Positions 10,547 through 20,125 are shown, counted from the stretch's first letter. The stretch is 64,000 bases of DNA from Aequorivita sp. H23M31 (GCF_004022485.1 NZ_CP034951.1:2232001-2296000), one strand, 5' to 3'. The notes: generated by a model not told the origin, from the sequence alone. A program made the numbers and translations.

Positions 10547-10554
10547 CAAATATA
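10547..10554 (-). promoter_or_regulatory. Predicted promoter (-7 box) for rimP operon
   Basis: The leftward strand carries TATATTTG, an exact match to the Bacteroidota TAnnTTTG -7 element. Transcription would start near 10540, about 20 bp before the leader hairpin. No good -33 TTTG is visible. Confidence 0.5.
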
Positions 10555-10595
10555 CTACAATTTTTTAAAATTATAAAAATCATTGGGAAACGATT

Positions 10596-10603
10596 TATTT
10601 TTG
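10596..10603 (+). promoter_or_regulatory. Predicted promoter (-7 box) for usp gene
   Basis: TATTTTTG matches TAnnTTTG and would start transcription near 10610, some 35 bp before the Usp start codon. It faces away from the rimP promoter, so the two genes are divergently transcribed. The -33 box is weak. Confidence 0.4.
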
Positions 10604-10644
10604 TAATTTGATAACTCTCTTATGTGCAACCCAAACCAGTCACC

Positions 10645-11466
10645 ATGAAAAGAATATTAGTGCCTACAGATTTTTCAGAACAAGCAGAGAATGCCTTAAA
10701 GATTGCCGCTAAAATTGCCAAAACTTATGGCGGCGAGCTTTATATCATTCATTCCATGGAAATGCCATTACACCTTGCAACTTCAAGTGATACCGGCAGT
10801 CTTCCCGACTCCCTTTTTTATGTGAAATTAGCCGAAAGACGGTTTAGCGAGTTAAGAGACAAGGAATATTTACAGGGTATTACCGTACACGAAACTATAG
10901 GTAGAAATGAAATTTATGAGGATATCGAGGATGCCTGTAAAAAAAATAAAATTAATCTCATTGTAATGGGATCTAATGGAGCTAGTGGCTTTAAGGAAAT
11001 GTTTGTGGGTAGCAATACAGAGAAGGTAGTGCGAACCTCGGATACTCCGGTGTTGGTAATTAAGAACAACGATCCCGAATTTGACATTAAAGATTTTGTA
11101 TTTGCTTCTGATTTCTCAAAATCCGGGCGTGCAGCTTTTAAGAAAAGTCAAAAATTTGCCCGAAAAATCGGTGCCAAAACGCATCTATTATTTGTTAATA
11201 CTCCGGCCAATTTTAAAACTTCTACCCAAGCCTATAAACAGATGAACGATTTTATAAAAGGAATGGACCTTGCTGATCATACCCTTAATATTCATAATGA
11301 CACCTCGGTAGAAAAAGGTATCCTCAATTTTACCAACCATATTAATGCTCAATTAATTGGAATGGGAACGCATGGCAGAAAGGGAATTTCACACTTCTTT
11401 AATGGCAGCATCAGCGAAGATCTGGTAAACCACGCCAAAATGCCGATCATTACATTTAAGATATGA
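10645..11466 (+). CDS. Universal stress protein, two tandem Usp domains
   Basis: The product has 273 residues from the ATG at 10645 (an upstream in-frame GTG at 10624 would add seven). Two UspA domains lie in tandem, about 1-140 and 145-273. Both have the opening motif (RILVPTDFSEQAENAL; FVFASDFSKSGRAAF) and a nucleotide-binding loop of the G-x2-G-x9-G-S type (MGSNGASGFKEMFVGS; GMGTHGRKGISHFFNGS). ATP-binding, dimer-like tandem Usp proteins act in the cytoplasm under starvation and stress; the exact role is unknown. Confidence 0.93.
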   Translation: MKRILVPTDFSEQAENALKIAAKIAKTYGGELYIIHSMEMPLHLATSSDTGSLPDSLFYVKLAERRFSELRDKEYLQGITVHETIGRNEIYEDIEDACKKNKINLIVMGSNGASGFKEMFVGSNTEKVVRTSDTPVLVIKNNDPEFDIKDFVFASDFSKSGRAAFKKSQKFARKIGAKTHLLFVNTPANFKTSTQAYKQMNDFIKGMDLADHTLNIHNDTSVEKGILNFTNHINAQLIGMGTHGRKGISHFFNGSISEDLVNHAKMPIITFKI

Positions 11467-11667
11467 GATTGAAGAATAAAGAAAAGAAAGAAGAAACAAG
11501 GGTCTCGATAAAACTTGAAACCAAAAAACCAGAGTCAAGAGCCTAGAAACTAGAAATCTATACAAAACTTGAAATTAGAAACTAAGCTATAAAAAAAACT
11601 TGTAAACCAAAATCTTAAGGCTAAAGGCAAAAAAACCTAAAACTAGAAACAAGAGATTAAAACAAAA
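11467..11667. other. A-rich degenerate spacer with word repeats
   Basis: This stretch after the usp gene is strongly biased to A and G on the plus strand. Short words recur irregularly (ACTTGAAA, ACTAGAAA, CTAGAAAC). No open frame or known RNA was found. It looks like slippage-grown or decayed sequence and is bounded by the terminator at 11668. Confidence 0.6.
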
Positions 11668-11702
11668 AGGCTGTTATGAAAATAAAATTTCCCGAACAGC
11701 CT
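11668..11702. terminator. Bidirectional terminator between usp and dksA-like gene
   Basis: The stem AGGCTGTT/AACAGCCT is flanked by T-runs on both strands: CATTTTTT after it rightward and TTTTTGTTTT leftward. It can end both the usp mRNA and the ileS/dksA-like mRNA. Confidence 0.75.
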
Positions 11703-11721
11703 CATTTTTTATGCTCCTTGC

Positions 11722-12105
11722 TTACTTCTGCATGTTTTTTGCTTCGATACTCAAAGTGGCGTGAGGTACTAGCTTTAATCTCTCTTTATTGATAAGCTTT
11801 CCTGTTACTCTGCAAATACCATAGGTTTTGTTCTCAATGCGCACCAAAGCATTTTTAAGGTCGCGGATAAATTTTTCCTGACGGATAGCCAATTGGGAAT
11901 TGGCTTCCTTGCTCATTACCTGGCTTCCTTCGTCAAATGCCTTAAAGGTTGGTGAAGTATCGTCCGTGCCGTTGTTGCTGTCATTTTTATAAGAACTCTC
12001 AATCAGCTCCAATTGTTCTGTCGCTTTTTTAATTTTATCCTTTATTATCTCTCTGAATTCTTCTAGCTCAGCATCTGAATATCGGGATTTTTCTGTTTCT
12101 GTCAT
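11722..12105 (-). CDS. TraR/DksA family protein, zinc site degenerate
   Basis: This 127-residue protein resembles DksA/TraR, which enter the secondary channel of RNA polymerase. The N-terminal coiled coil (about 10-85) contains EFREIIKDKIKKATEQLELI and the conserved DEGSQVMSKEANSQLAIRQ tract. The C-terminal knuckle reads YGICRVTGKLINKERL, so only one of the usual four zinc cysteines remains. Such cysteine-poor forms are frequent in Bacteroidota and may fold without zinc. It follows ileS with a gap of 3 bp and is probably co-transcribed. Whether it responds to ppGpp is unknown. Confidence 0.9.
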   Translation of the reverse strand: MTETEKSRYSDAELEEFREIIKDKIKKATEQLELIESSYKNDSNNGTDDTSPTFKAFDEGSQVMSKEANSQLAIRQEKFIRDLKNALVRIENKTYGICRVTGKLINKERLKLVPHATLSIEAKNMQK

Positions 12106-12108
12106 AAT

Positions 12109-15100
12109 CTAATGTTTTTTAATGCTTATACGTGTTTCAATGTCATCAAATGCAATTTCGATCCCTTCTTCAAGTTTCTCTTCAAATTGCAATATCTCAG
12201 TTAATGTTTCGTCTTTTATATAATTTAAATTCTGGCTTACTGCCTCTTTCAAACCTTTATCTTCCTGAAGAGTTATCTCTACCCTATCCGTAACCTCGAA
12301 ACCGCTATCCTTCCGAAGGTTTTGAATTCTATTAACAAGTTCTCTGGCGATACCTTCTTTTTGCAAATCTGGTGTAATGGTAACGTCTAGTGCAACCGTG
12401 AGACCATTAGCATTTGCAACTAACCATCCTTCAATATCTTGAGAACTTATAATTACGTCTTCAAGCGCCAAAGTAGTTCTTTTTTCGTTAATAATTACTG
12501 ATATCTCACCGTCTTTTTCCAAGGAGGAAATTTGCTGTTGATCAAAGTTGGAAATAGCCGCTGCTACTGATTTCATATCTTTTCCAAAACGGGGACCCAA
12601 AGCTTTAAAATCGGGTTTAATCTGCTTAACCAACATCCCGCTTCCTTCGTCGATCAGCTCAATTTCCTTCACATTCACTTCACTTTTGATCAACTCGGAA
12701 ACTGCAAGTATTTCTTCTCTTTCACTTTCATCCAAAATAGGGATCATAATCTTTTGAAGCGGCTGACGAACCTTTATTTTTTCTCTTTGGCGCAATGAAA
12801 GAACCAAAGAAGAAATGGTTTGAGCCTTCTGCATTTTATGCTCCAACTTTTTATCTATATACGAACTATCAGCTTTTGGGAAATCGGTTAAGTGCACCGA
12901 GGCTTCGACCCGGTTCTGACTAGACCCCATTTTAGCGGTTAAGTCCTTGTAAAGCCTATCCATAAAAAACGGGGCTATTGGAGCTCCCAATTTCGCAACT
13001 GTAATCAAACAGGTATATAAAGTTTGATATGCAGAAATTTTATCGTCATTATAACTTCCCTTCCAATATCTTCTTCTGCTCAAACGAACAAACCAGTTGC
13101 TTAAATTTTCCTGAACAAATTCAGAAATAGCACGTGCAGCTTTCGTTGGTTCATAATCGGTATAATAATCATCGACCTTTTGGATGAGCGTATTTAACTC
13201 TGAAAGTATCCATCGGTCTATTTCAGGCCGTTTTTCCAAAGGAAGATCTTCCTCAATATACTGAAAACTATCCAAATTGGCGTAGAGGCTGAAAAAACTG
13301 TAGGTATTATAAAGCGTTCCGAAGAATTTATTTCGCACTTCGGAAATACCATCTTGGTCAAATTTCAAATTATCCCAAGGATTGGCATTGCTTATCATAT
13401 ACCATCTAGTAGCATCCGGTCCATATACATCCAAAGTCTCAAAAGGATCAATGGCATTTCCAAGACGCTTGCTCATTTTTTGCCCATTTTTATCCAAAAC
13501 AAGCCCGTTTGAGACTACGTTCTTGTAGGCAACATCATCATAAATCATGGTTGCTATAGCGTGCAAGGTATAGAACCAACCTCGGGTTTGGTCCACCCCT
13601 TCTGCAATAAAATCTGCCTTTCGCCATGTATCATCAACCTTTTCTTTGTTTTCAAAGGGATAATGCCATTGTGCATAGGGCATACTTCCACTGTCAAACC
13701 AGACATCAATAAGGTCTGCTTCCCGCCTCATTGGCTTTCCGCTAGGAGAAACGAGAATTATGTCGTCCACTATGTTTTTATGAAGATCGATCTGATCATA
13801 ATTCTCATCAGAAAAATCCCCAGATTTAAAACCTTTGAAAATATTATTGGACATAAATCCGGCAGTCACAGATTTGTCCATTTCCAACATTAATTCCTCA
13901 ACAGAACCAATGATTATTTCTTCTTTTCCATCTTCTGTTCTCCAGATAGGCAAAGGGATTCCCCAATATCTGGAACGTGAGAGGTTCCAGTCATTAGCGT
14001 TGGCGAGCCAGTTACCAAAACGGCCTTCGCCTGTTGCCTTCGGCTTCCAGTTTATTTTCTTGTTAAGCTCAAACATCCGATCCCTAAATTCGGTGACTTT
14101 TATAAACCACGAATCCAAGGGATAATAAAGTATGGGTTTATCCGTGCGCCAGCAATTAGGATAACTGTGCACATATTTTTCTACCTTAAAGGCTTTATTC
14201 TCCGTTTTCAGTTTAATGGCCAACTCTACATCCACCGATTTCTCGGGAACTTCGGAGTCTTCATAGTATTCATTCTTTACATATTTCCCCGCCAATTCTT
14301 TCATCTCCGGGCGAAACTTGCCTTGCAAATCTACTAGAGGAACGAGGCTTCCATTATTATCCTTTACCAGCATTGGGGGAACTTCAGGAACAGCTTCCTT
14401 AGCAACCTTAGCATCATCTGCTCCAAAAGTGGGAGCGGTATGCACAATTCCGGTTCCGTCTTCGGTAGTAACAAAATCACCTGCAATTATTCTAAAGGCA
14501 TTCTCAGGATTTTCATAGGGACGGGCATAATCCAACAATTGTTCGTACCGGATTCCGAGCAAATCCGAGCCTTTAAATTCCTTGACTATATAATAGGGAA
14601 TGGTCTTATCGCCTTGTACAAAAGCATCCACAGCATCTGGATTAGGTTTTTCCTCAAATTTTCCGGCAAACTGCGAAGCAACCAAGTTTTTAGCTAAAAC
14701 TACATTTATTGGTTGGAAAGTATATTGGTTAAAGGTTTTGACCAATACATAATCAATTTTTGGCCCAACTGTTAGAGCGGTATTGCTTGGCAATGTCCAC
14801 GGAGTTGTAGTCCAGGCCAAAAACGAAATGTTATTGGATTCCTCCGCCAAAAAATCTGGAAGGGTTTCTGCCATAGCCAGAAATTGAGCCACTACTGTAG
14901 TATCGGTAATATCCTGATAGGTTCCCGGTTGGTTCAACTCGTGAGAACTTAAGCCTGTTCCCGCCTTGGGGGAATATGGCTGAATAGTGTATCCTTTATA
15001 AATTAAACCTTTATTATATATTTCCTTGAGGAGCCACCATACCGATTCCATATATTTTGGCTTATAGGTGATATAAGGGTCTTCCATATCTACCCAATAT

Positions 15101-15522
15101 CCTGCCTTTTCGGTAAGATCGTTCCAAACATCGGTATAGCGCATTACCGCCTTTTTACAAGCTTCATTGTAAGCCTCCACCGAAATCTTTTTTCCAATAT
15201 CTTCCTTAGTGATGCCCAATTCCTTTTCAACGCCGAGCTCAATGGGCAAACCGTGAGTATCCCAGCCGGCTTTTCTATCCACTTTAAACCCTTTTTGAGT
15301 TTGGTAACGGCAGAATATATCCTTAATAGCGCGTGCCATTACATGGTGTATTCCGGGCAGGCCGTTGGCCGATGGCGGTCCTTCAAAAAATACAAACGGC
15401 TCCGCTCCCTCACGAATAGAAATACTCTTTTCGAAAATATTTTCCTTTTTCCAAAAATCCAGTATTTCCTCCGCTACTTTGGGGAGGTCCAAACCTTTGT
15501 ATTCTCTAAAATTTTTGCTCAT
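12109..15522 (-). CDS. ileS: Isoleucyl-tRNA synthetase
   Basis: This cytoplasmic class I aminoacyl-tRNA synthetase charges tRNA-Ile. The product has 1137 residues from the ATG at 15520-15522, giving MSKNFREYKG. An earlier ATG at 15534 lies almost on the predicted transcription start, which favours the inner one. The HIGH-type signature is GLPGIHH (residues 54-60) and the KMSKS loop is KMSKR (682-686). The editing domain lies between them (about 190-440), and an anticodon-binding domain and C-terminal region follow. The length fits the eukaryote-like long IleS class that lacks the C-terminal zinc finger and is often mupirocin tolerant; the resistance is inference only. Confidence 0.97.
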   Translation of the reverse strand: MSKNFREYKGLDLPKVAEEILDFWKKENIFEKSISIREGAEPFVFFEGPPSANGLPGIHHVMARAIKDIFCRYQTQKGFKVDRKAGWDTHGLPIELGVEKELGITKEDIGKKISVEAYNEACKKAVMRYTDVWNDLTEKAGYWVDMEDPYITYKPKYMESVWWLLKEIYNKGLIYKGYTIQPYSPKAGTGLSSHELNQPGTYQDITDTTVVAQFLAMAETLPDFLAEESNNISFLAWTTTPWTLPSNTALTVGPKIDYVLVKTFNQYTFQPINVVLAKNLVASQFAGKFEEKPNPDAVDAFVQGDKTIPYYIVKEFKGSDLLGIRYEQLLDYARPYENPENAFRIIAGDFVTTEDGTGIVHTAPTFGADDAKVAKEAVPEVPPMLVKDNNGSLVPLVDLQGKFRPEMKELAGKYVKNEYYEDSEVPEKSVDVELAIKLKTENKAFKVEKYVHSYPNCWRTDKPILYYPLDSWFIKVTEFRDRMFELNKKINWKPKATGEGRFGNWLANANDWNLSRSRYWGIPLPIWRTEDGKEEIIIGSVEELMLEMDKSVTAGFMSNNIFKGFKSGDFSDENYDQIDLHKNIVDDIILVSPSGKPMRREADLIDVWFDSGSMPYAQWHYPFENKEKVDDTWRKADFIAEGVDQTRGWFYTLHAIATMIYDDVAYKNVVSNGLVLDKNGQKMSKRLGNAIDPFETLDVYGPDATRWYMISNANPWDNLKFDQDGISEVRNKFFGTLYNTYSFFSLYANLDSFQYIEEDLPLEKRPEIDRWILSELNTLIQKVDDYYTDYEPTKAARAISEFVQENLSNWFVRLSRRRYWKGSYNDDKISAYQTLYTCLITVAKLGAPIAPFFMDRLYKDLTAKMGSSQNRVEASVHLTDFPKADSSYIDKKLEHKMQKAQTISSLVLSLRQREKIKVRQPLQKIMIPILDESEREEILAVSELIKSEVNVKEIELIDEGSGMLVKQIKPDFKALGPRFGKDMKSVAAAISNFDQQQISSLEKDGEISVIINEKRTTLALEDVIISSQDIEGWLVANANGLTVALDVTITPDLQKEGIARELVNRIQNLRKDSGFEVTDRVEITLQEDKGLKEAVSQNLNYIKDETLTEILQFEEKLEEGIEIAFDDIETRISIKKH

Positions 15523-15547
15523 AACTCCTTGCATTCAATAAAGTTTG

Positions 15548-15555
15548 CAAAAGTA
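15548..15555 (-). promoter_or_regulatory. Predicted promoter (-7 box) for ileS
   Basis: The leftward strand carries TACTTTTG, matching TAnnTTTG. Transcription would begin near 15541, leaving about 19 bases before the ATG at 15522 and too few before the ATG at 15534. No clear -33 box. Confidence 0.45.
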
Positions 15556-15836
15556 AACAATTTTGAAGGAAATTCGATTGATATAAATCTGATGAAATAT
15601 CATGCCATTTTGAGGTCAAAGTATTTGTAGGTTTTCTTGGCAGAGGTATCAAATTGCCCGAAAAGGAGGTTCAACAAGCAAGCCTATCGAAGATTTAATG
15701 AAAATTGTCTATACTTCCTAGTAGCGGTCATTCGGCATATTAGAGATTCCACTAATAAATACGGATCTTACTTTCAGTTTCTCCATCCAATGCCTTAATT
15801 ACTTATTTTTACTGCGCTTTTTCATATAACCTATCC
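15556..15836. other. Divergent intergenic region, no gene seen
   Basis: This lies between the ileS promoter and the MgtC/DUF4010 gene. Both strands were read and no credible short gene, RNA or long inverted repeat was found. It should hold the promoter of the rightward gene, but no TAnnTTTG box is evident. Confidence 0.5.
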
Positions 15837-17108
15837 ATGCAAACGGAAGAATATCTTAATGAATTATTAGGACCCTATATGTTAGGGGTTCTTATCAGTC
15901 TTTGTATCGGACTTATTCTGGGACTTGAACGAGAATATGATAAGAGAAAGGATGAGGGAGGCTCGGCGGGAATCCGAACCTTTCCCATTGTAACCCTATT
16001 GGGATATGTAATGGGCCACCTGTCCGCAACTTTTAGTTCTTGGTTTTTAATTGTAGGAATGGGATCCCTAATTTTATTTTTGGGAATTGGACAGGTCCTA
16101 AAAACGCGAGCGGAGATTAGTTGGGGTATTACCACCAATCTTGCTCTTATTGCCACTTTTCTTTTGGGACTGATGGTATCTCAGGAGCTATACCGTGATT
16201 CTGTGGCAACGGCTGTAATAGTAGTGACCTTATTATCTTTAAAAACTACCTTTCGATCCATCATCCAGAACATTACCCACCAAGAACTTTTCGCTTTTAT
16301 AAAGTTCGTTATTATCGCACTTTTAATTCTTCCTTTTTTGCCGAATGTTGATTATGGTCCAAATGGATTATTGAATCCATTTGAAATCGGCAGCATTGTT
16401 GTAATCGTTTCCTTTTTAAATTTTATTGGTTATTTCCTGGTGAAATTCGTAGGATCGCGAAAAGGAATTTTATTGACCGCGATATTAGGAGGATTAATTT
16501 CCAGCACGGCAGTTGCTTGGAATTATGCTGCCAGAAGTAAGGAAAATCCTGAATTGTCCAGAGAATATAGTGCTGGGATTGTTGTGGCATCGGCTATAAT
16601 GTTTCCACGTCTTCTTTTGATCGCCGCAATATTCAACACTGCAATTGTTATAAAACTTGCCATCCCAATGTTGCTTCTAACGCTGATCTGTTTGATTCCG
16701 GGGATACTATTTATTCGAAAAAATTCAGCTAATGCAGATACCCAAATTGATTTGGGCAACCCTCTTAATATGTTGAATGCGCTTACTTTTACAGCTGTTT
16801 TTATCGGTATTCTCTATGCTGTACATTATGGTAATGCCTATTTTGGGGAAAGCGGACTTTACTACTCGTCGTTAATCGCAGGATTGGCAGATACAACGGC
16901 CATTACAATAAGTATGGCAAAATTTGCGGCTATAGGAGAGAATCTAAATCTATCAGCCTCCGTGATCGTGGCCGCCACCCTTAGCAACACCGTGGTGAAA
17001 ATGGGAATTGCTATTTTTAGAGGGACGAAAACCACGGCTCGACTGGTGGGCTATGTGTTTGGATCGCTCATTATAGTTGGGACAATCTATATTCTCATAG
17101 TTAGCTAA
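15837..17108 (+). CDS. MgtC/SapB and DUF4010 domain membrane protein
   Basis: A 423-residue integral membrane protein. Residues about 10-150 match the MgtC/SapB fold, with the signature LISLCIGLILGLEREY followed by AGIRTFPIVTLLGY. Residues about 180-400 are DUF4010, with GGLISSTAVAWNYAARS and GLADTTAITISMAKFA. About 11-12 membrane helices are predicted. The family is linked to magnesium or other ion homeostasis but the transported ion is unproven. The gene is monocistronic and ends at a shared terminator. Confidence 0.88.
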   Translation: MQTEEYLNELLGPYMLGVLISLCIGLILGLEREYDKRKDEGGSAGIRTFPIVTLLGYVMGHLSATFSSWFLIVGMGSLILFLGIGQVLKTRAEISWGITTNLALIATFLLGLMVSQELYRDSVATAVIVVTLLSLKTTFRSIIQNITHQELFAFIKFVIIALLILPFLPNVDYGPNGLLNPFEIGSIVVIVSFLNFIGYFLVKFVGSRKGILLTAILGGLISSTAVAWNYAARSKENPELSREYSAGIVVASAIMFPRLLLIAAIFNTAIVIKLAIPMLLLTLICLIPGILFIRKNSANADTQIDLGNPLNMLNALTFTAVFIGILYAVHYGNAYFGESGLYYSSLIAGLADTTAITISMAKFAAIGENLNLSASVIVAATLSNTVVKMGIAIFRGTKTTARLVGYVFGSLIIVGTIYILIVS

Positions 17109-17119
17109 ATACACAAAAA

Positions 17120-17148
17120 AAAGCCATCCATTCCTGGACAGCTTTTAT
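17120..17148. terminator. Bidirectional terminator
   Basis: The imperfect stem AAAGC..TCCA/TGGA..GCTTT has two internal mismatches and runs of A before and T after. It sits between convergent genes and can serve both. Confidence 0.6.
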
Positions 17149-17169
17149 AAATTCCTATTTAAAGTAATA

Positions 17170-17679
17170 TTATTTTTTATACACCCATTCCTCAGTATAA
17201 ACCGTAGTATCTCCATTTTCTTCAACCGTGGTTTCCTCAAGGTTCAATTTAAAACCGGTAGCGCTAAAATTATTCACTTTGAATTTACGCCCCTCTATGG
17301 TCAATTCATTTGTTGTGGTATTAACGGTATATGGGCTAGTCTCATTGTCCCGAACGATAATATAGGCATTTTCCATTCTACCATCATTCTGGGTTATTAC
17401 TTCCAGAACTCGGTAAGAACCGTTAAAGGTCACCACATTATTGGAATCGAAGTTCGCTGTCATATTAAAGGTATCTCCTGTAGAAACGGTTGTGGTAGTG
17501 ATATCGAAGCCTTCGACTTTAGCTTGTTTTACCTTTTTTGATTTAAAGGCCGTAATGTTATAGGTACCAGTAAGATTGTCTTTATTGAACTTGTAAATTT
17601 CCACACCATCATCATTGCTACTACAACTAAAAGCTAATAACGCCACCAAAAGAACAGATATAATTTTTATCAATTTCAT
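17170..17679 (-). CDS. Lipocalin-like lipoprotein
   Basis: The 169-residue product has a lipoprotein signal (LLAFSC, Cys19, followed by SSNDDG). The rest is beta-rich, with NLTGTYNITAFKS, then FNGSYRVLEVI and a closing EEWVYKK, the arrangement of the small lipocalin-like lipoproteins of flavobacteria. It is predicted to be anchored in the outer membrane. Ligand and role are unknown. Confidence 0.75.
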   Translation of the reverse strand: MKLIKIISVLLVALLAFSCSSNDDGVEIYKFNKDNLTGTYNITAFKSKKVKQAKVEGFDITTTTVSTGDTFNMTANFDSNNVVTFNGSYRVLEVITQNDGRMENAYIIVRDNETSPYTVNTTTNELTIEGRKFKVNNFSATGFKLNLEETTVEENGDTTVYTEEWVYKK

Positions 17680-17876
17680 AATAAAATAGTTTTAAGAAAT
17701 TTTACGCGAATATAATATGATTTTAAATATAACTTCTCAGAGAAACCAATTATTATATTTTTGGTTAAGAACGAGAGCTTCCACTTTATACTTTAATTTG
17801 AGCGATAGTCCCGTGGAAGTCTTAACCAACCTCCCGATTTTCATTAGATTGCATTATTAAAATCAAAGATGATACG

Positions 17877-17884
17877 TATATTTG
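17877..17884 (+). promoter_or_regulatory. Predicted promoter (-7 box) for dsbD
   Basis: TATATTTG is an exact TAnnTTTG match about 104 bp before the dsbD ATG. The start site would be near 17891. The -33 element is not clear. Confidence 0.45.
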
Positions 17885-17987
17885 CGAATATTTTTTCGGT
17901 TTCAAGTTGAAATCCAGCCTATTTAAGTCCATTTAATTTCTAGCAAATTTGATACATCCTAAAAATCTATCTAACGTCAATCCCCTC

Positions 17988-20087
17988 ATGAAAAAATTTT
18001 TCCTATTTCTTCTTTTTGCTACAATCTCTTTAACTGCGGTCCATTCGCAGATTCTCGATCCAGTAGAATGGTCAACCAGCATAAAAAAAATATCTGAAAC
18101 CGAGTACGATCTCATTTCAAAAGCAACCATTGATAACAAATGGCATTTATACTCGCAAGTAGTTCCCAAAGATGGACCGTTGCCAACTGTACTTACTTTT
18201 GAAGAAAACAATGCATACAAACGTATAGGAAAAGTAAAGGAAGATAAAGGAATTACCGAGCACGATCCTGTATTCGATATGGTAATTACCTATTTTGAGC
18301 ATACTGCCACTTTCACCCAAAGAATCAAATTAACCGGAGATAAGGGCACGACCGTAAAAGGAGAGGTAGAATTTATGGTTTGTGACGATACCAATTGTTT
18401 GCCACCTTCCTATGTGGATCTAGTCTTTAAAATTCCTGACCCTGCGCCCGGCTCTGCTAGTGCAGCAACCAACGAAACAGCGGTTAATACCGATAAATCT
18501 GAACCCGATGGCATTGCGACAACGGAGGTCGATACTGACAGCGTTCAGGACGCCGATACCCAAAAAAGTGATGTTGTAGGAGCTTCGGACGATACCTCTA
18601 AAGAAGGCTCCAAAGCTGCTCTTGAACAGAACAAAAAACACGAAAAAAAGGGCTTGTGGACTATTTTTATTGTGGCTTTCCTTTTCGGGTTTACGGCGTT
18701 GTTGACTCCCTGTATTTTCCCCATGATTCCGATGACCGTTAGCTTTTTTACCAAACAAAGTAAAACACGGGCGGTTGGCATAAAGAATGCCATTTTTTAC
18801 AGTATTGCTATTATCGTAATTTATGTTTTTCTAGGTGCTGTGGTTACTTGGTTTTTTGGTGCAGACGCCCTGAATGCACTTTCTACCAATGTATGGTTTA
18901 ACTTTATTTTCTTCCTGTTAATCCTGTTTTTTGCCTTTTCTTTTTTAGGAGCATACGAAATAACCTTACCTAGTTCATGGGCCACTAAAGCCGATAAGCA
19001 AGCAGATAGAGGAGGAATGATCGGAATCTTTTTTATGGCGCTTGCGCTTGCAATCGTTTCTTTCTCCTGTACTGGTCCGATTATAGGATATCTTTTAGTG
19101 GAAGCTGCTTCTAAAGGCGGGATTGCCCCCTTTGTTGGTATGTTTGGCTTCTCATTGGCATTAGCCTTACCTTTTGGAATGTTTGCTGCATTTCCGGGAT
19201 GGATGAATTCCTTGCCCAAATCTGGTGGATGGCTTAATACAGTGAAGGTCTTTCTTGGATTCTTGGAATTGGCACTTGCATTCAAATTCCTATCCAACGC
19301 CGATCTTGTACTACAACTTCACTGGTTGGAGCGCGAAGTTTTTCTTGCAATTTGGGTCGCTATCTTCGGTATGATGGCTCTTTATCTCTTCGGGAAAATC
19401 CAGTTACCTCACGATTCACCCGTAACAAATCTTTCAGTGGGACGTGCTAGCCTTGGTATTTTGGTTTTGGCATTTACTATTTATTTGATCCCAGGACTTT
19501 GGGGAGCACCTTTAAAATTAATTAGCGGTTTCCCACCTCCAATGCAGTATAGCGAATCGCCTTATGGAGTTGGATATACTAAAGAAAGCCGTGGTGGAGG
19601 AGTTTCGAATGCGCAAGAATTTCCAGAAGGCGCCCATTTAGGTCCCCAGGATATTATAGCCTTTAAAGATTATGATACAGGCGTTGCCTACGCCAAAAAA
19701 GTAAATAAGCCCATTTTGCTAGATTTCACTGGATTCGCCTGCGTTAATTGTAGAAAAATGGAGGAACGCGTATGGAGCGAACCCCAGATATTGAATCTGC
19801 TAAAAGATGAAGTAGTATTGGTATCCCTTTATGTTGATGATAAACGCCCACTTCCTGATGGAGAAGCAATTACCTCTCAAATCTCTGGCAAAAAACTTCG
19901 TTACATTGGCCAAAAATGGAGCGAGTTCCAAATTCTGAAATATGAGGCAAATGCACAGCCCTTCTACGTGCTGATGGACCATGATGAAAGCAACCTAATT
20001 GAGCCGGTAGGATATACGCCAAATGGTGATGAATATCTAGCTTGGTTACGAAAAGGAGTTGACGCTTTTAAGACAAGACACCAATAA
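17988..20087 (+). CDS. dsbD: Thiol:disulfide interchange protein DsbD
   Basis: DsbD moves electrons from cytoplasmic thioredoxin across the inner membrane to periplasmic oxidoreductases. From the ATG at 17988 the protein has 699 residues; an upstream TTG at 17949 would put extra residues before the signal peptide (1-21). The N-terminal periplasmic domain (about 25-145) includes FMVCDDTNCLPP. An acidic linker (about 150-225) is followed by eight membrane helices (about 225-515) with the redox cysteines in LLTPCIFPMIPM and SFSCTGPIIG. The C-terminal thioredoxin-like domain has the active site CVNC at 585-588. All three redox modules are complete. Confidence 0.95.
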   Translation: MKKFFLFLLFATISLTAVHSQILDPVEWSTSIKKISETEYDLISKATIDNKWHLYSQVVPKDGPLPTVLTFEENNAYKRIGKVKEDKGITEHDPVFDMVITYFEHTATFTQRIKLTGDKGTTVKGEVEFMVCDDTNCLPPSYVDLVFKIPDPAPGSASAATNETAVNTDKSEPDGIATTEVDTDSVQDADTQKSDVVGASDDTSKEGSKAALEQNKKHEKKGLWTIFIVAFLFGFTALLTPCIFPMIPMTVSFFTKQSKTRAVGIKNAIFYSIAIIVIYVFLGAVVTWFFGADALNALSTNVWFNFIFFLLILFFAFSFLGAYEITLPSSWATKADKQADRGGMIGIFFMALALAIVSFSCTGPIIGYLLVEAASKGGIAPFVGMFGFSLALALPFGMFAAFPGWMNSLPKSGGWLNTVKVFLGFLELALAFKFLSNADLVLQLHWLEREVFLAIWVAIFGMMALYLFGKIQLPHDSPVTNLSVGRASLGILVLAFTIYLIPGLWGAPLKLISGFPPPMQYSESPYGVGYTKESRGGGVSNAQEFPEGAHLGPQDIIAFKDYDTGVAYAKKVNKPILLDFTGFACVNCRKMEERVWSEPQILNLLKDEVVLVSLYVDDKRPLPDGEAITSQISGKKLRYIGQKWSEFQILKYEANAQPFYVLMDHDESNLIEPVGYTPNGDEYLAWLRKGVDAFKTRHQ

Positions 20088-20125
20088 ATACTGATTTTCA
20101 ACTGGTATTGCTTAACTTTAAAATT

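Noticed and set aside
18420..19297. Leftward open frames of 82-158 codons
   Set aside because: Antisense shadows of dsbD.
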